The notes under the pieces are model-generated. The model was not told where the DNA came from and searched no databases. It saw nothing but the letters and a program-made list of their open reading frames with translations. From assembly GCA_002898315.1 (NCBI GenBank), contig BEHV01000003.1:105626-169625 (forward strand): 64,000 nt of DNA. Reading direction: 5' to 3'. Below, piece by piece: positions 35,945 to 46,112 of the stretch (positions are counted from its first letter, which is position 1; each line of letters begins with the position of its first letter). Both the position numbers and the translations under genes were made by a program. Source of the DNA: a bacterium HR19 (GTDB lineage: Bacteria; Calescibacteriota; Calescibacteriia; Calescibacteriales; Calescibacteriaceae).

Positions 35945-35988
35945 TTTTGCCAAAAGAAAGAATCCGAAAATTTTAAAATTACTTATAA

Positions 35989-36255
35989 ATGGTGATTGAA
36001 TTTTTTGTAAAACTCGTAATATCTCTTGCGGTCATGACATCGTTTCTCGTCGGTCTCATATGGTTTATGAAAAAAAGAGGATTATTACTTATACCTTTCC
36101 AAAATATTGACCATCAGAAAATGCAAATCACATCTTTTTTGAAGCTCACACCAAAGGCATACCTTTTCACAGTTAAAATAGAAGATAAAGAGTTAGTCGT
36201 AGGAGTCACAGATAAAAACATAAATTTAGTTTATGAAATAAATCAAAAACAATAA
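35989..36255 (+). CDS. FliO-like small membrane protein
   Basis: 88 residues. One N-terminal transmembrane helix (about 4-27, LVISLAVMTSFLVGLIWFM) is followed by a small cytoplasmic beta domain with LKLTPKAYLFTVKIEDKELVVGVTDKNINLVYEI. That matches the FliO layout (strand, KLLVGV, NLV). FliO helps assemble the flagellar export gate, but no other flagellar gene is in the window. The start follows TTTTAAAATT and has no Shine-Dalgarno. It could be a non-flagellar homologue. Confidence 0.55.
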   Translation: MVIEFFVKLVISLAVMTSFLVGLIWFMKKRGLLLIPFQNIDHQKMQITSFLKLTPKAYLFTVKIEDKELVVGVTDKNINLVYEINQKQ

Positions 36256-36366
36256 AAATAAATCAGCAGAAGAAGTGTAATTTGCAAACCAAAAGAAATC
36301 TTGAATTTACAAAAATAAGCTCACACTATACATACTCTAAAAAAGAAAAAAGGAGGTATATATGAT

Positions 36367-37947
36367 ATGAGCGGAGAAAATATAAAAGAGAAAGAGAAAA
36401 AGCAAAAGAGCAAGTATGAAATACTTCTTGAAAAAGAGAAGAAACTCCTTTCAGCAGGTGGAAAAGATAAAATAGAAAAACAACACAAAGAAGGGAAACT
36501 CACAGCACGCGAAAGATTACAGCTACTATTTGATGACGGAGAATTTGAAGAAATAGATAGGTTCGTAGAACACAGAATCACAGAGTTCGGAATGGGAGAC
36601 AAAAAATTTTTAGGAGATGGGGTAATAGTTGGTTATGGGAAAGTAGATGGTAGATTGGTTTTCGCTTTCTCGCAAGATTTTACGGTCTTTGGTGGCTCGC
36701 TCGGTGAAATGTTTGCGAAAAAAGTATGCAAAATCTTTGACATGGCAGCAAAAACCGGCTCTCCAATAATAGGTCTGAACGACTCCGGCGGAGCGAGAAT
36801 CCAAGAAGGTGTCCTCTCACTCGGAGGATACGGAGATATATTTTTGAGAAATGTGAGGTATTCTGGGGTTATACCACAGATATCTGCAATAATGGGACCG
36901 TGCGCCGGAGGAGCTGTCTACTCACCAGCAATAACCGACTTCATATTCCTTGTCAAAAAAACAAGTTATATGTTTATCACTGGACCAGAGGTCACAAAGG
37001 CGGCAACATTTGAGGAGGTGACAAAAGAGGAGTTAGGAGGTCCCGAAATTCACATGGAAAAATCAGGGGTTGCGCATTTTCTCGCAGAAAACGATGAGGA
37101 CTGCATAGAGAAAATAAGAAAACTTCTTTCTTATCTGCCGAGAAACTACCTTGAAGACCCGCCGTTTATACCTTCCGAAGACCCGGAAAACAGAAAAGTG
37201 GAAGAGCTGAAAAGCTTAATTCCTGAGGACCCGAACGTAGCGTTTGATGTGAGAGAAGTAATAAACGCAGTGGTAGATAGAGATAGCTTTTTTGAGGTTC
37301 AGAGTGGTTATGCTCAGAACATAGTTATTGGCTTTGCAAGGATGGCAGGAAAAGTTGTAGGTATAGTTGCAAATAATCCTGCTTATCTTGCGGGTTGCCT
37401 TGACATAAACTCATCTGAAAAAGCGGCGAGGTTTGTCAGGTTCTGCGATTGCTTCAATATACCAATCATAACCTTTGTTGATGTTCCGGGTTTCCTCCCC
37501 GGCACAGCGCAAGAACACAACGGAATAATAAGAAGAGGGGCAAAACTTCTTTACGCTTATGCAGAAGCAACAGTTCCAAAAATAACCCTGATTATGAGGA
37601 AAGCTTATGGAGGAGCCTATGTCGTTATGGGTTCTCGCCATCTCCTTGCAGATGTCGTCCTCGCACTACCACAAGCTGAAATAGCCGTGATGGGTGCGGA
37701 AGGAGCAGTAGATATAATTTTCAGAAAAGAAATCCAATCTTCCCCAGACCCAAAATCAGCAAGAGAAAAATTCATCAACGAGTACAAAAATAACTTCGCA
37801 AATCCATGGAAAGCAGCAGCACTTGGATTCATAGACGATGTGATAAAACCAGAAGATGTGAGAATCAAAATCATAAAAGCTCTACACACTCTTGAAGACA
37901 AAGTTGATAAATTGCCACCGAAAAAACACGGAAATATACCCCTCTGA
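36367..37947 (+). CDS. Acyl-CoA carboxylase carboxyltransferase subunit (PccB/MmdA type)
   Basis: 526 residues. Transfers carboxyl from biotin to propionyl-CoA, acetyl-CoA or a related acyl-CoA, or acts in methylmalonyl-CoA decarboxylase. Both crotonase-like halves are present: [43 protein letters not shown], and later [28 protein letters not shown] and [13 protein letters not shown] strong AGGAGG lies 9 nt before the ATG, whereas a nearer ATG at 36362 stops after two codons. No biotin carboxylase or biotin carrier is adjacent. Confidence 0.92.
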   Translation: MSGENIKEKEKKQKSKYEILLEKEKKLLSAGGKDKIEKQHKEGKLTARERLQLLFDDGEFEEIDRFVEHRITEFGMGDKKFLGDGVIVGYGKVDGRLVFAFSQDFTVFGGSLGEMFAKKVCKIFDMAAKTGSPIIGLNDSGGARIQEGVLSLGGYGDIFLRNVRYSGVIPQISAIMGPCAGGAVYSPAITDFIFLVKKTSYMFITGPEVTKAATFEEVTKEELGGPEIHMEKSGVAHFLAENDEDCIEKIRKLLSYLPRNYLEDPPFIPSEDPENRKVEELKSLIPEDPNVAFDVREVINAVVDRDSFFEVQSGYAQNIVIGFARMAGKVVGIVANNPAYLAGCLDINSSEKAARFVRFCDCFNIPIITFVDVPGFLPGTAQEHNGIIRRGAKLLYAYAEATVPKITLIMRKAYGGAYVVMGSRHLLADVVLALPQAEIAVMGAEGAVDIIFRKEIQSSPDPKSAREKFINEYKNNFANPWKAAALGFIDDVIKPEDVRIKIIKALHTLEDKVDKLPPKKHGNIPL

Positions 37948-37978
37948 AAAAAATCTTCTGCAAAATAAATAAAAAAGT

Positions 37979-38941
37979 ATGGAACAGGAAAAAGAGAAAA
38001 AATTTGTAGTTCTATTTCCCGGTCAGGGAAGTCAATCAGTAGGAATGGGATACGACTCAAAAGATGATGAGACGGTATCTTATTTTTTAAAGAGAGCAGA
38101 TGAAGTCCTGAACTTTCCTCTATCTTCGCTTATGTTCAGCGGTCCAGAAGAAGAGCTGACCCTTACCGAAAACGCACAGCCCGCGATATTTACTTTGAGC
38201 TATGCTCTATTTCAGGTGATGAAAAGAGAGTTCTCAAAAAGCGGTAAGGAGTTAAAGAACTTCTGCGTCTCCGCGGGACACAGCTTAGGAGAATACACAG
38301 CAGTCTCATGCGCAGGAGCAATCTCTTTTGAAGACACAATCCAAATTGTTAGATTCAGAGGAAAATTCATGCAGGAAGCGGTCCCAAAAGGAGAAGGAGC
38401 TATGGTAGCTATATTATCAAACCTTGAAGTGATACAAGAAATAATCAAAAACAAAGAAAATGTCTGGATATCTAATATCAACTCAGAAAATCAGATTGTT
38501 CTTTCAGGCAAAAAATCGGCAGTAGATGCTGTTTGCGAAGAGATGAAAGAAAAAAAAATAAAGTTCATTCCTCTTAAAGTTTCTGCTCCATTCCACTGCC
38601 CGCTCATGGAAAAGGCAAGAGAAAAACTCTCAAAAGTTATGGAAAAAATAAGCGAGAACGGATTTGATTTTCCTGTCGTCTCTGCTCACACACTTGAGTT
38701 CTACACAAAAGAAAATTTAAAAGAAACCCTGCTTTACGGAGTCGTGGCACCCGTAAATTTTCTCGGCTGTATAAAAAAACTGCACAGCATGGGATTTGAT
38801 ACATTTGTTGAGTTAGGACCCGGAAAAGTTCTCTCGTCGCTTGTCAAAAGAATAATTCCCTCAGCAAAAGCTATTTCTCTCAACTCAGCCAAAGATGTAA
38901 TAGAATTTGCCAGAGAATTCTCGGTGGGAAGCTCTCGGTAA
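37979..38941 (+). CDS. fabD: Malonyl-CoA:ACP transacylase
   Basis: 320 residues. Loads malonyl onto ACP for fatty-acid synthesis. FPGQGSQSVGMG at 13-24, active-site Ser102 in GHSLGEYTA, and His in SAPFHCPLM near residue 206. The start follows an AT-rich AAATAAATAAAAAG without a Shine-Dalgarno, 31 bp after the carboxyltransferase gene, consistent with joint supply of malonyl-CoA units (inference). Confidence 0.92.
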   Translation: MEQEKEKKFVVLFPGQGSQSVGMGYDSKDDETVSYFLKRADEVLNFPLSSLMFSGPEEELTLTENAQPAIFTLSYALFQVMKREFSKSGKELKNFCVSAGHSLGEYTAVSCAGAISFEDTIQIVRFRGKFMQEAVPKGEGAMVAILSNLEVIQEIIKNKENVWISNINSENQIVLSGKKSAVDAVCEEMKEKKIKFIPLKVSAPFHCPLMEKAREKLSKVMEKISENGFDFPVVSAHTLEFYTKENLKETLLYGVVAPVNFLGCIKKLHSMGFDTFVELGPGKVLSSLVKRIIPSAKAISLNSAKDVIEFAREFSVGSSR

Positions 38942-39042
38942 AAATTCTGGTCAGAAATCTCCCGTTCAAGCTACTTTCAGTAAAGCGAATTAATAAAATT
39001 TTAGGATTTGAGAAAAGATTGGATTGATAAAGGAGGTGAAAA

Positions 39043-39939
39043 ATGCAGAAATTAAGCACAGAATACATACCGCATGAGGAGAACGAAAGAGCTGGGGAAA
39101 AAGAGCCAAAAAAAATCTACATAGGAACTGCTGGAATTCCTCATTCAGTTGAACCTGAAAACGGAGAGGAGCTAACACTGGCAGGCATAAGAAAGATAAA
39201 AGAATTATCACTCTCTGCAATGGAAATAGAGTTCGTAAAGGGGATCTATATAAAGGAAGAGCTTGCGAAAAAAGTCAAAGAGGCGTCAGAAAAGTATGGA
39301 GTAATACTGACAGCACACGCACCATACTACATAAATTTCGGGAACCCAGAGAAAGCAGTTCAATCAGAGCAGATTTTACTTCAGACAATAAAAATAGCAG
39401 ATCTATGCGGAATAAAATCAATAGCTTTCCATCCATCATACTACATGGGGCAAAGCAGTGAAGTGATTTTCAACAGAGTGAAAAATTCTCTCAAAAAAGT
39501 GATTTTTGTCGCAAAAAAGAAAGGAATACTGAAATCAGATATAAGACCTGAAACCGCAGGAAAGATTTATCAGTTCGGAGATTTAGATGAGATAATAAAA
39601 CTGTGCAAGGAGATAAAGGAGCTCAAACCTTGTATAGATTTCGCTCACATATACGCAAGGTCAAAAGGTCAAATAAACGGATACGACGGCTTTATGAGAG
39701 TTATGGAAAAGATACACAAAGAGCTCGGAGATAGCGCAATAGAAGATATGCACTGCCACATAGAAGGAATAGAATTTGACTCAAACGGAGAAAAAAGACA
39801 TGTTGATTTTGAAAAATCTGAAATTGATATAAAGGGATTAGCGAAGGCGTTAAAGGAGAGCAAAGTAAAAGGAGTGATAATCTGCGAAAGCCCATCTCTT
39901 GAAAAAGACGCTCTCATTTTAGCAGAAATTCTGATGTGA
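39043..39939 (+). CDS. Endonuclease IV-like TIM-barrel protein
   Basis: 298 residues. Nfo-type metal ligand motifs in order: LTAHAPYYINF, SIAFHPSYYMG, DIRPETAGKIYQFGD, CIDFAHIYAR, DMHCHIEG and ICESPS. These match the three-zinc site of endonuclease IV, which cuts abasic sites, although the sequence is the divergent short type found in archaea and deep bacteria. A strong AAAGGAGGTG precedes the ATG. The stop overlaps the upstream edge of aroE. Confidence 0.82.
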   Translation: MQKLSTEYIPHEENERAGEKEPKKIYIGTAGIPHSVEPENGEELTLAGIRKIKELSLSAMEIEFVKGIYIKEELAKKVKEASEKYGVILTAHAPYYINFGNPEKAVQSEQILLQTIKIADLCGIKSIAFHPSYYMGQSSEVIFNRVKNSLKKVIFVAKKKGILKSDIRPETAGKIYQFGDLDEIIKLCKEIKELKPCIDFAHIYARSKGQINGYDGFMRVMEKIHKELGDSAIEDMHCHIEGIEFDSNGEKRHVDFEKSEIDIKGLAKALKESKVKGVIICESPSLEKDALILAEILM

Positions 39940-39941
39940 AG

Positions 39942-40796
39942 ATGGCAGAAAAAAACATAAAAGAACCAGTATATCTTGGACTTATAGGTTTTCCCGCATT
40001 CCACTCCCTTTCCCCGCGAATGCATAAAAAAGCTTTAAAATTACTCAACATAAGTGGAGAATATCTTGCTTTTGAAATCCCACCAGAAAGATTTGAAAAA
40101 GCAGTTGAAGGAGCAAAAAATTTGGGGTTCAGAGGACTCAACATCACTCTACCTTTCAAAGAGAGAGCTTACAAAATGAGCGATGAAGTGGGTTCAGATG
40201 AGGTAAAATTCATAGGTTCAGCAAACACGCTTTTGTTTGAAAACGGAAAGATAAAGTGCTTCAACACAGATGTCTTCGGATTTGAAAAAGCGCTCGAAAA
40301 AAAAGGATACCAGATAGAAGGGAAAAAAATAGCTGTAATAGGAGCTGGAGGCGCCTCAAGAGCAGTAGTTTTTTCTTCTCTGAAAAACAAAGCGAAAAAA
40401 ATCACAATATTCAACAGAACAAAAAGCAAGGCAGAAAAAATAGCCGAAGATATGCAAACTCTCTCCTCAAAAACAGAAATAGAGATAAAAGAACTGAAAG
40501 AAATAGACATAGATGAATTTGACATAGTGGTAAACGCCACAAGTTTAGGATGGAAAGATGAAAACCTACTTGACATCTTCCAAAAAGTAAAAATAAACAA
40601 AAATAAAAAAGAAAAAAAACTTTTCTTCGATACCATATACAGAAAAACTCCGTTTCTGAAAGAAGGAGAAAAATTGGGATATGATACAGAGGACGGAAAA
40701 TGGATGCTAGTTCTTCAAGGAGCAAAAAGCTTTGAGATATGGTTGGGTATATACCCACCAGACGAAGAGATGCTCAAAGAAATAGAAAATATGTGA
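39942..40796 (+). CDS. aroE: Shikimate dehydrogenase
   Basis: 284 residues. NADP-dependent reduction of 3-dehydroshikimate. GFPAFHSLSPRMH, NITLPFKE with the catalytic Lys, CFNTDVFGF with the partner Asp, VIGAGGASRAV and VNATSLGW. ATG 39942 lies 2 nt after the preceding stop; a GTG at 39936 overlaps it. It is co-transcribed with the endonuclease IV-like gene and the secreted protein after it. Confidence 0.93.
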   Translation: MAEKNIKEPVYLGLIGFPAFHSLSPRMHKKALKLLNISGEYLAFEIPPERFEKAVEGAKNLGFRGLNITLPFKERAYKMSDEVGSDEVKFIGSANTLLFENGKIKCFNTDVFGFEKALEKKGYQIEGKKIAVIGAGGASRAVVFSSLKNKAKKITIFNRTKSKAEKIAEDMQTLSSKTEIEIKELKEIDIDEFDIVVNATSLGWKDENLLDIFQKVKINKNKKEKKLFFDTIYRKTPFLKEGEKLGYDTEDGKWMLVLQGAKSFEIWLGIYPPDEEMLKEIENM

Positions 40797-40799
40797 AAA

Positions 40800-41423
40800 A
40801 TGCTTATAGAGAAAACAATAAAAACCGAGAAAAGACCAAAGATTAAATTGAGCATCAAGATTACAGTAGTAGCTATATTGTTTTTGATTTTGCTCCCAAC
40901 TGCAACAAACCCTCACAAAATAGAACACAGAAGATACATAAAACTATATGTCGGGCAAGATAAGATAACTTTGTTCATTGTTTTCAGAGTTCCGCCGGGA
41001 GAGGAAGCTTTCAAAATACGAAAAAAGAACGACACAAACCGAAACGATTTCATAGATGATGACGAGCTTGAAAGAATAAGAGATATATTGGCTTTTGAAT
41101 CTATAAAGGGACTATCTGTGAGGTTTCAGAAAAGACCCGTAAATATCAAGGTCATAAGAAAAGATGTGGAGTTAGCAAGGGAGTCGTATTCTTCTCTTGA
41201 AATCACAGGGATTTTTGAGATAGCCATCTGGCTTGCCCCTGCTCCCCCACCGCCCAAATTCACAATATCAATAACAGAAACATTATATGACCACTCTCAC
41301 CTTGAACTTGAATCTCAATTCAAATTCAAAGTAGTAAAAGGAAAATTATCAGAAGATGAAGAAGGTAAAATAGTGGGAGAACTAAAAAGGTTTGAACCAA
41401 TATCAATAACCTTTGAGTGGTAG
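40800..41423 (+). CDS. Exported protein with EF-hand-like calcium loop
   Basis: 207 residues. The basic start and hydrophobic segment IKITVVAILFLILLPTAT form a signal peptide or anchor (about 19-36). The mature part begins HKIEHRRYIKLYVGQDKITLFIVFRVPPG and contains DTNRNDFIDDDELE, an EF-hand-type loop, near residues 78-91. The rest is beta-rich. I recall similar secreted EF-hand proteins in myxobacteria but cannot name a family. Starts 3 nt after aroE stops. Confidence 0.6.
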   Translation: MLIEKTIKTEKRPKIKLSIKITVVAILFLILLPTATNPHKIEHRRYIKLYVGQDKITLFIVFRVPPGEEAFKIRKKNDTNRNDFIDDDELERIRDILAFESIKGLSVRFQKRPVNIKVIRKDVELARESYSSLEITGIFEIAIWLAPAPPPPKFTISITETLYDHSHLELESQFKFKVVKGKLSEDEEGKIVGELKRFEPISITFEW

Positions 41424-41438
41424 AGAGAATTAACCAAC

Positions 41439-42545
41439 TCAAAACTCACTCTGTTCAATTCCTTTTGGTCTTACCCTTGATATACCTGCGCAGATTCCAA
41501 CGAGAAAAGAAACAGATATATTGTGAGTCCCCGCAAACGAAATAATTGTAAATGGTATTCCGACAACCGGGAACAATCCCGTTATCATCAAAAGGTTTAT
41601 CAAAACGTGGAAGGAGATAACTCCTCCCGTCAGAGTGCAGATGATTCGGCTCAACCTATAATCTGAAAAGACCGCTTTGAAAAAAAGAGAAAATATAAAA
41701 CCGAAGACAAATATAAGTGAGATGATAACTCCTATAAATCCGAAGTCCTCGGCAACTGACACAAATGCGAGGTCAGAGTGTAAATTTGGTAGCCATTTAC
41801 CTTTGCTATGCTCACCTTTCGCAAAACCCATTCCCATCAACCCCCCTCCGCTTATAGCTATTTTTGCCTGAAGTGTCTGATAACCATGAGATAAGTATTC
41901 GCTCTCTGGATTCAAAAATGCCTGAATCCTCTTCCTGTGATAATCTTTAAATCCATACTTCCACACAACGGGAAGCATGAGAAAAAGAAGAACAAAGAAT
42001 AAAAAGATAAATCTCAGAGGCACTTTTGATATAAGAAGCAATAACACAAAGATTACGAAAAACACAGAAGCAGAACCGACATCTGGTTGAGCTGCTATAA
42101 AAAAAGCAGGCAAAACATTCAAGACAGCAAGAATAAAGATGAGAGCAAATTTTTCCCTCCGCAGAGCGATAAAATATGCGCTTGATATAGTAGATGCAAC
42201 CTTCAAAATCTCCGTCGGCTGAAAAGTTATCCCAAAAATCGTAATCCATCTCCTCGCACCGAAAACCTCAAGACCCGCCACCTTGGTGTGAATAGACAAA
42301 ATAAAAGACACTATGAAAAGAACAACAGAAAAAATGAACAGAAGTCCTCTCAATCTGAAATTTGATATAATCAAACCAGATACAAAAGAGAATATTGAAA
42401 GCCCCAGAGAGAAAATATGCTTGTAAAAAATATCTGGCTCTTCAAGCTTTTGGGAAATACTCCACATGTTAATCGCACTGATTATAACAATGATAAAATA
42501 AAGAACAGAAATCAAAACCTTAAAAAACCTATCGGTAGAAACCAT
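41439..42545 (-). CDS. rodA: SEDS peptidoglycan polymerase RodA/FtsW
   Basis: 368 residues, about ten membrane segments. SEDS motifs: GARRWITIFGITFQPTEILK, AAQPDVGSASVFF, SGGGLMGMGFAKGEHSK and DLAFVSVAEDFGFIG. It polymerises lipid-linked peptidoglycan precursors for side-wall growth, matching uppS elsewhere in the window. The short N-terminus fits RodA better than FtsW. It starts 10 bp after the trpC stop, likely same operon, although TTTTAAT just before the ATG could be an internal promoter. Confidence 0.88.
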   Translation of the reverse strand: MVSTDRFFKVLISVLYFIIVIISAINMWSISQKLEEPDIFYKHIFSLGLSIFSFVSGLIISNFRLRGLLFIFSVVLFIVSFILSIHTKVAGLEVFGARRWITIFGITFQPTEILKVASTISSAYFIALRREKFALIFILAVLNVLPAFFIAAQPDVGSASVFFVIFVLLLLISKVPLRFIFLFFVLLFLMLPVVWKYGFKDYHRKRIQAFLNPESEYLSHGYQTLQAKIAISGGGLMGMGFAKGEHSKGKWLPNLHSDLAFVSVAEDFGFIGVIISLIFVFGFIFSLFFKAVFSDYRLSRIICTLTGGVISFHVLINLLMITGLFPVVGIPFTIISFAGTHNISVSFLVGICAGISRVRPKGIEQSEF

Positions 42546-42555
42546 AACAAAAAAA

Positions 42556-43368
42556 TTAAAAGTTTATGAGTTCAAAAACTGATTTAAAATCTCTTATAAG
42601 TTTTTCAGGGTTTTCACTTCTCATCAGTGTCTCTCCGATAAGAAATCTTCTTATACCCTCTTTCGCAATACGCATCACATCAGATTTTGTTTTTATTCCG
42701 CTTTCTGCAACAACTATCTTACCTTCAAGGTATTTTCTGAACTTCCTGAAAATTCTGACTACCCTCTCTATATCAACATCAAGCGAATGAAGATTCCTGC
42801 TGTTTATTCCGACCAAAATAGCAGATGACCGAACGATTTTTTCCATGCCTTCTTCTGAGAAACACTCAACAAGTGGCTCCAAACCCAAACTTCTTGATAG
42901 TTTTATAAAATCTTCAAGAACATCTTTTTCAAGTGCTTCCGATATAAGAAGGAGAGAATCAGCAGATAGACGAGCGGTCTCAAAAATCTCCTCTTCAAAA
43001 ATGATAAAATCTTTCCTCAGAACAGGCAAAGAAGTTTCCCTCTTTGCAACAAAAAGATCGTCTAAACTGCCATTAAAGTATCTCTGCTCTGTGAGAACAG
43101 ATATGGCATCTGCACCAGATTTTTCATAAATTTTAACCTGAAAAGCGCAATCTGAGTTTTTTATCAGCCCAGAAGACGGAGAAGCTTTTTTAACCTCGGC
43201 TATTATCAAAATTCCATCTTTTTTCAGAGCTTGAACAAAAAGGTTATTCTCAAAGTGAGATTTTCTGAACTCAATTTTGTGAAAATCTTTTTTCCCCTTT
43301 GTTTGAGATTCTTTTATTTTCTCTCCGATGATTTTGAACAGAAACGAATTTTCGTAAGGTAAGTCCAT
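42556..43368 (-). CDS. trpC: Indole-3-glycerol-phosphate synthase
   Basis: 270 residues from ATG 43368 (TTG 43380 in frame upstream). IIAEVKKASPSSG, DAISVLTEQRYFNGSL, LPVLRKDFI, LVGINSRNL, VAESGIKTKSDV and FLIGETLMRS are the TrpC barrel signatures. The N-terminal helices are abbreviated. It follows mnmG closely (17 bp), and no other trp gene is adjacent; trpE lies 9 kb away. Confidence 0.92.
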   Translation of the reverse strand: MDLPYENSFLFKIIGEKIKESQTKGKKDFHKIEFRKSHFENNLFVQALKKDGILIIAEVKKASPSSGLIKNSDCAFQVKIYEKSGADAISVLTEQRYFNGSLDDLFVAKRETSLPVLRKDFIIFEEEIFETARLSADSLLLISEALEKDVLEDFIKLSRSLGLEPLVECFSEEGMEKIVRSSAILVGINSRNLHSLDVDIERVVRIFRKFRKYLEGKIVVAESGIKTKSDVMRIAKEGIRRFLIGETLMRSENPEKLIRDFKSVFELINF

Positions 43369-43385
43369 AAGAGATACCAAAAAAT

Positions 43386-45305
43386 TTAACTTGTTGAAAT
43401 AGATATGCTGTCTTGCTTTGATTCTTTAAGATGTTTTATATATATCTGGAGGTCAAGAATAGCAGAAGGAGTCATTCCAGGAATCATACTCGCTTCACGA
43501 AGGTTTTTCGGAGAATATTTTTTGAGCTTCTGCTTAATTTCATTTGATAGTGTAGGTATTGAATCAAAATCAATGTTCTGAGGAATAACCCACTTTTCAA
43601 GGTCCCGTAGATACCTTGCTCTCTCAATCTCCTGATCAATATATCCTTCATATTTTACAGATATTTCAACTTCTTCTTTAACATCTTCGGGGAAGCTCTC
43701 TATTTCAGGAGCGAAGTATTTGAGCTTATCTATTGTAGCACCCGGGCGCTTCAGGATGTCTTTCAGAGAAAGAGGTTTTGATAGCTCCCCTTCTATTCCG
43801 AGCTCCTTCAACTTCTCCGCAAACTCTCTTTTTGTGGTGATGATTTTGCTTGTGAGAATTTCAAGAAGTTTTTCAATGTTCTTTTTCTTTTCCAGAAACT
43901 CTTTCCATTCTTCATCTGATACAAGCCCGAGTTTCCTTCCGAGCTCTCTCAATCTCAAATCTACATTATCTTCTCTCAAAAGCAATCTGAACTCAGAGCG
44001 AGATGTAAACATTCTGTATGGTTCGTCAGTTCCTTTGACCACAAGGTCGTCTATCAAAATTCCGATGTAAGCTTTATCACGCGGGATAACAATCATTTCT
44101 TCTCCCATAGCTTTCAGAGCAGCATTTATACCGGCAACTATGCCCTGAGCTCCTGCCTCCTCGTATCCTGTTGTCCCATTTATTTGTCCAGCAAAAAACA
44201 GACCTTCTACAAGTTTTGTTTCAAGAGTATGGTAAAGCTGAGTGGGACAGCAAGCATCGTATTCAACAGCATACGCAGGTCTTATGACCTCAACCTTCTC
44301 AAGACCCGGAATAGTTCTCAAAAATTTAAGTTGAATTTCATACGGCAAGCTTGATGAAATCCCAGCGGGATAAATTTCCCGCGTATCGTATCCATCTGGT
44401 TCAAGAAAGATAATATGCTTATCTCTGTTTGCAAATCTGACAACTTTATCTTCTATTGACGGACAATACCTGACCCCCACTCCTTTTATGAGTCCTCCGT
44501 ACATAGCAGACCTCGTGAGGTTTTCAAGAATTATTCTGTGCGTTTCAGGTGTTGTATGGGTTATATAAACTGGAACGAGTTTTTGTTTTATCTCCTTTGT
44601 TGAGAAAGAAAAATGAGGAGGTGGATAATCAGATTCTTCTTTTTGCAGAGATGAGAAATCAATGGTTTTTGCATCAAGGCGAGGCGGAGTTCCCGTCTTC
44701 AACCTCATAAGCTTGAAACCTAATTTTTCCAGTGCCTGTGAAAGTCCGTAAGATGCCTTCTCACCCAATCTTCCCCCTTCAAGGAAGTCGTGTCCTATGA
44801 AAATCTTTCCGCCAAGAAATGTTCCTGTTGATACCACAACGCATTTTGCGAGAAATACAACTCCGAGGTCTATTTTTACTCCTTTGACTCTTTTTCTTCC
44901 GTTTTGTTCTTCTACCCATATATCTACCACATTGCCCATTTTTATTTCAAGGTTAGGAGTGTTCCAGAGAGTTTTTTGCATTTCTTGTCTGTAAAGCGCT
45001 CTATCGCATTGAGCCCGAGTTCCTCTTACCGCTGGACCTTTTGATGTGTTAAGACGCTTGAAGTGTATTCCCGTTTTATCTGTGTTTTTTGCCATTTCAC
45101 CTCCCAGAGCATCTATTTCTCTTACGAGATGCCCTTTTCCTATTCCGCCTATTGATGGATTGCAGGACATTTGAGCTATCTTATCTATGTCACCGGAGAT
45201 GAGGAGTGTTTTACAGCCCATTCGTGCGGAAGCCAAAGCCGCCTCGCAACCAGCGTGCCCTCCGCCAACAACTATAACATCATACTCTCTGTCATAAATA
45301 AGCAT
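43386..45305 (-). CDS. mnmG: tRNA uridine 5-carboxymethylaminomethyl modification enzyme MnmG (GidA)
   Basis: 639 residues. FAD-binding [12 protein letters not shown] at the N-terminus, then [66 protein letters not shown] and [16 protein letters not shown]. The enzyme modifies U34 of tRNAs together with MnmE. The gene precedes trpC and rodA on the same strand. The start ATG has only a weak GGGAAAAGG upstream. Confidence 0.96.
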   Translation of the reverse strand: MLIYDREYDVIVVGGGHAGCEAALASARMGCKTLLISGDIDKIAQMSCNPSIGGIGKGHLVREIDALGGEMAKNTDKTGIHFKRLNTSKGPAVRGTRAQCDRALYRQEMQKTLWNTPNLEIKMGNVVDIWVEEQNGRKRVKGVKIDLGVVFLAKCVVVSTGTFLGGKIFIGHDFLEGGRLGEKASYGLSQALEKLGFKLMRLKTGTPPRLDAKTIDFSSLQKEESDYPPPHFSFSTKEIKQKLVPVYITHTTPETHRIILENLTRSAMYGGLIKGVGVRYCPSIEDKVVRFANRDKHIIFLEPDGYDTREIYPAGISSSLPYEIQLKFLRTIPGLEKVEVIRPAYAVEYDACCPTQLYHTLETKLVEGLFFAGQINGTTGYEEAGAQGIVAGINAALKAMGEEMIVIPRDKAYIGILIDDLVVKGTDEPYRMFTSRSEFRLLLREDNVDLRLRELGRKLGLVSDEEWKEFLEKKKNIEKLLEILTSKIITTKREFAEKLKELGIEGELSKPLSLKDILKRPGATIDKLKYFAPEIESFPEDVKEEVEISVKYEGYIDQEIERARYLRDLEKWVIPQNIDFDSIPTLSNEIKQKLKKYSPKNLREASMIPGMTPSAILDLQIYIKHLKESKQDSISISTS

Positions 45306-45465
45306 AACCTTTTCCCGAAAAAATAGTCAAATCTAAATATTTTAGGCAGATAGCAACCCTGCTTCTGAATTTTCTGATTTTGTTTCAGAAATTTCCAGAC
45401 GAAAACTCATAAAATTGTTGGCAATTTTTTTGAAAATTATTTAAAATTTATCTTAAATTTAAAGT

Positions 45466-45474
45466 AGGAGGTGG
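45466..45474 (+). promoter_or_regulatory. Shine-Dalgarno AGGAGGTGG deciding the start at 45483
   Basis: The site overlaps an in-frame GTG at 45471, which therefore cannot be the start. It lies 8 nt before ATG 45483. A TTTAAAAT at about 45440 is a likely -10, giving a leader of about 35 nt. Confidence 0.65.
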
Positions 45475-45482
45475 AAACTAAT

Positions 45483-46058
45483 ATGGAAAGAAAAAAGGCA
45501 CAGAGCAGAAAATCAAAACCAACTAAAAAGACCAACATAGAAGAAAAAAAGGAGAAACTAAAAAAAACATATAAATTTGTAGGGATAAAAGAAGCGGTAG
45601 AGTTCATCAAAAAGGAGTTCAAACTGCCCTTCAGCGTAAAAGGTATAGAAAACCAAATAATAAGGAAGAAAATCGGAAAAATCTTGAACCTCAACGGGAG
45701 AAAAATAAGAGTTTTTTCCTCACCAGATGTTGAAAAACTCAAAAAGCTTTACAGCTCGTATGTGGTAGGAGAGAAACTCCGAAAGATATATCCTGCAATA
45801 GGGATAAGAGAGCTTTCACAATATCTCAAAAAATCCAAACTGAACTACTCGGTAAAGAACCTTGAAGCGCTTTTGAGTCGTCTTGCAAGGAAAAACATAA
45901 TCAAGAAAAAATACGAAAAAATCATGGGAAAAAGAACTCTTATCTTCTCAAAAGATACTATTAGAAAAATCGTCAGCTATCTATCAAAGAAAGACAAATC
46001 AGCAAAAAAACCAAACAGAAAAAATGAAGGACCGAAGTTAAAGCAAAACAAAAGATAA
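45483..46058 (+). CDS. Basic protein with two tandem HTH-like modules
   Basis: 191 residues, Lys-rich tails. Two modules align with each other: GIKEAVEFIKKEFKLPFSVKG ending RKIRVFSSPDVEKL, and GIRELSQYLKKSKLNYSVKN ending KRTLIFSKDTIRKI. Each looks like helix, helix-turn-helix, then a beta wing with (V/I)FS-x-D. The gene at 831 carries a single related module (TIRELSECLRIPLSTLY). Probably binds DNA; no named family recognised. It is in the leadered, Shine-Dalgarno class. Confidence 0.65.
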   Translation: MERKKAQSRKSKPTKKTNIEEKKEKLKKTYKFVGIKEAVEFIKKEFKLPFSVKGIENQIIRKKIGKILNLNGRKIRVFSSPDVEKLKKLYSSYVVGEKLRKIYPAIGIRELSQYLKKSKLNYSVKNLEALLSRLARKNIIKKKYEKIMGKRTLIFSKDTIRKIVSYLSKKDKSAKKPNRKNEGPKLKQNKR

Positions 46059-46112
46059 AGAAATTTCAAAAAACTGAAAATATTTCACAGAAAGGGAAAA
46101 TTTATTTTTTAT

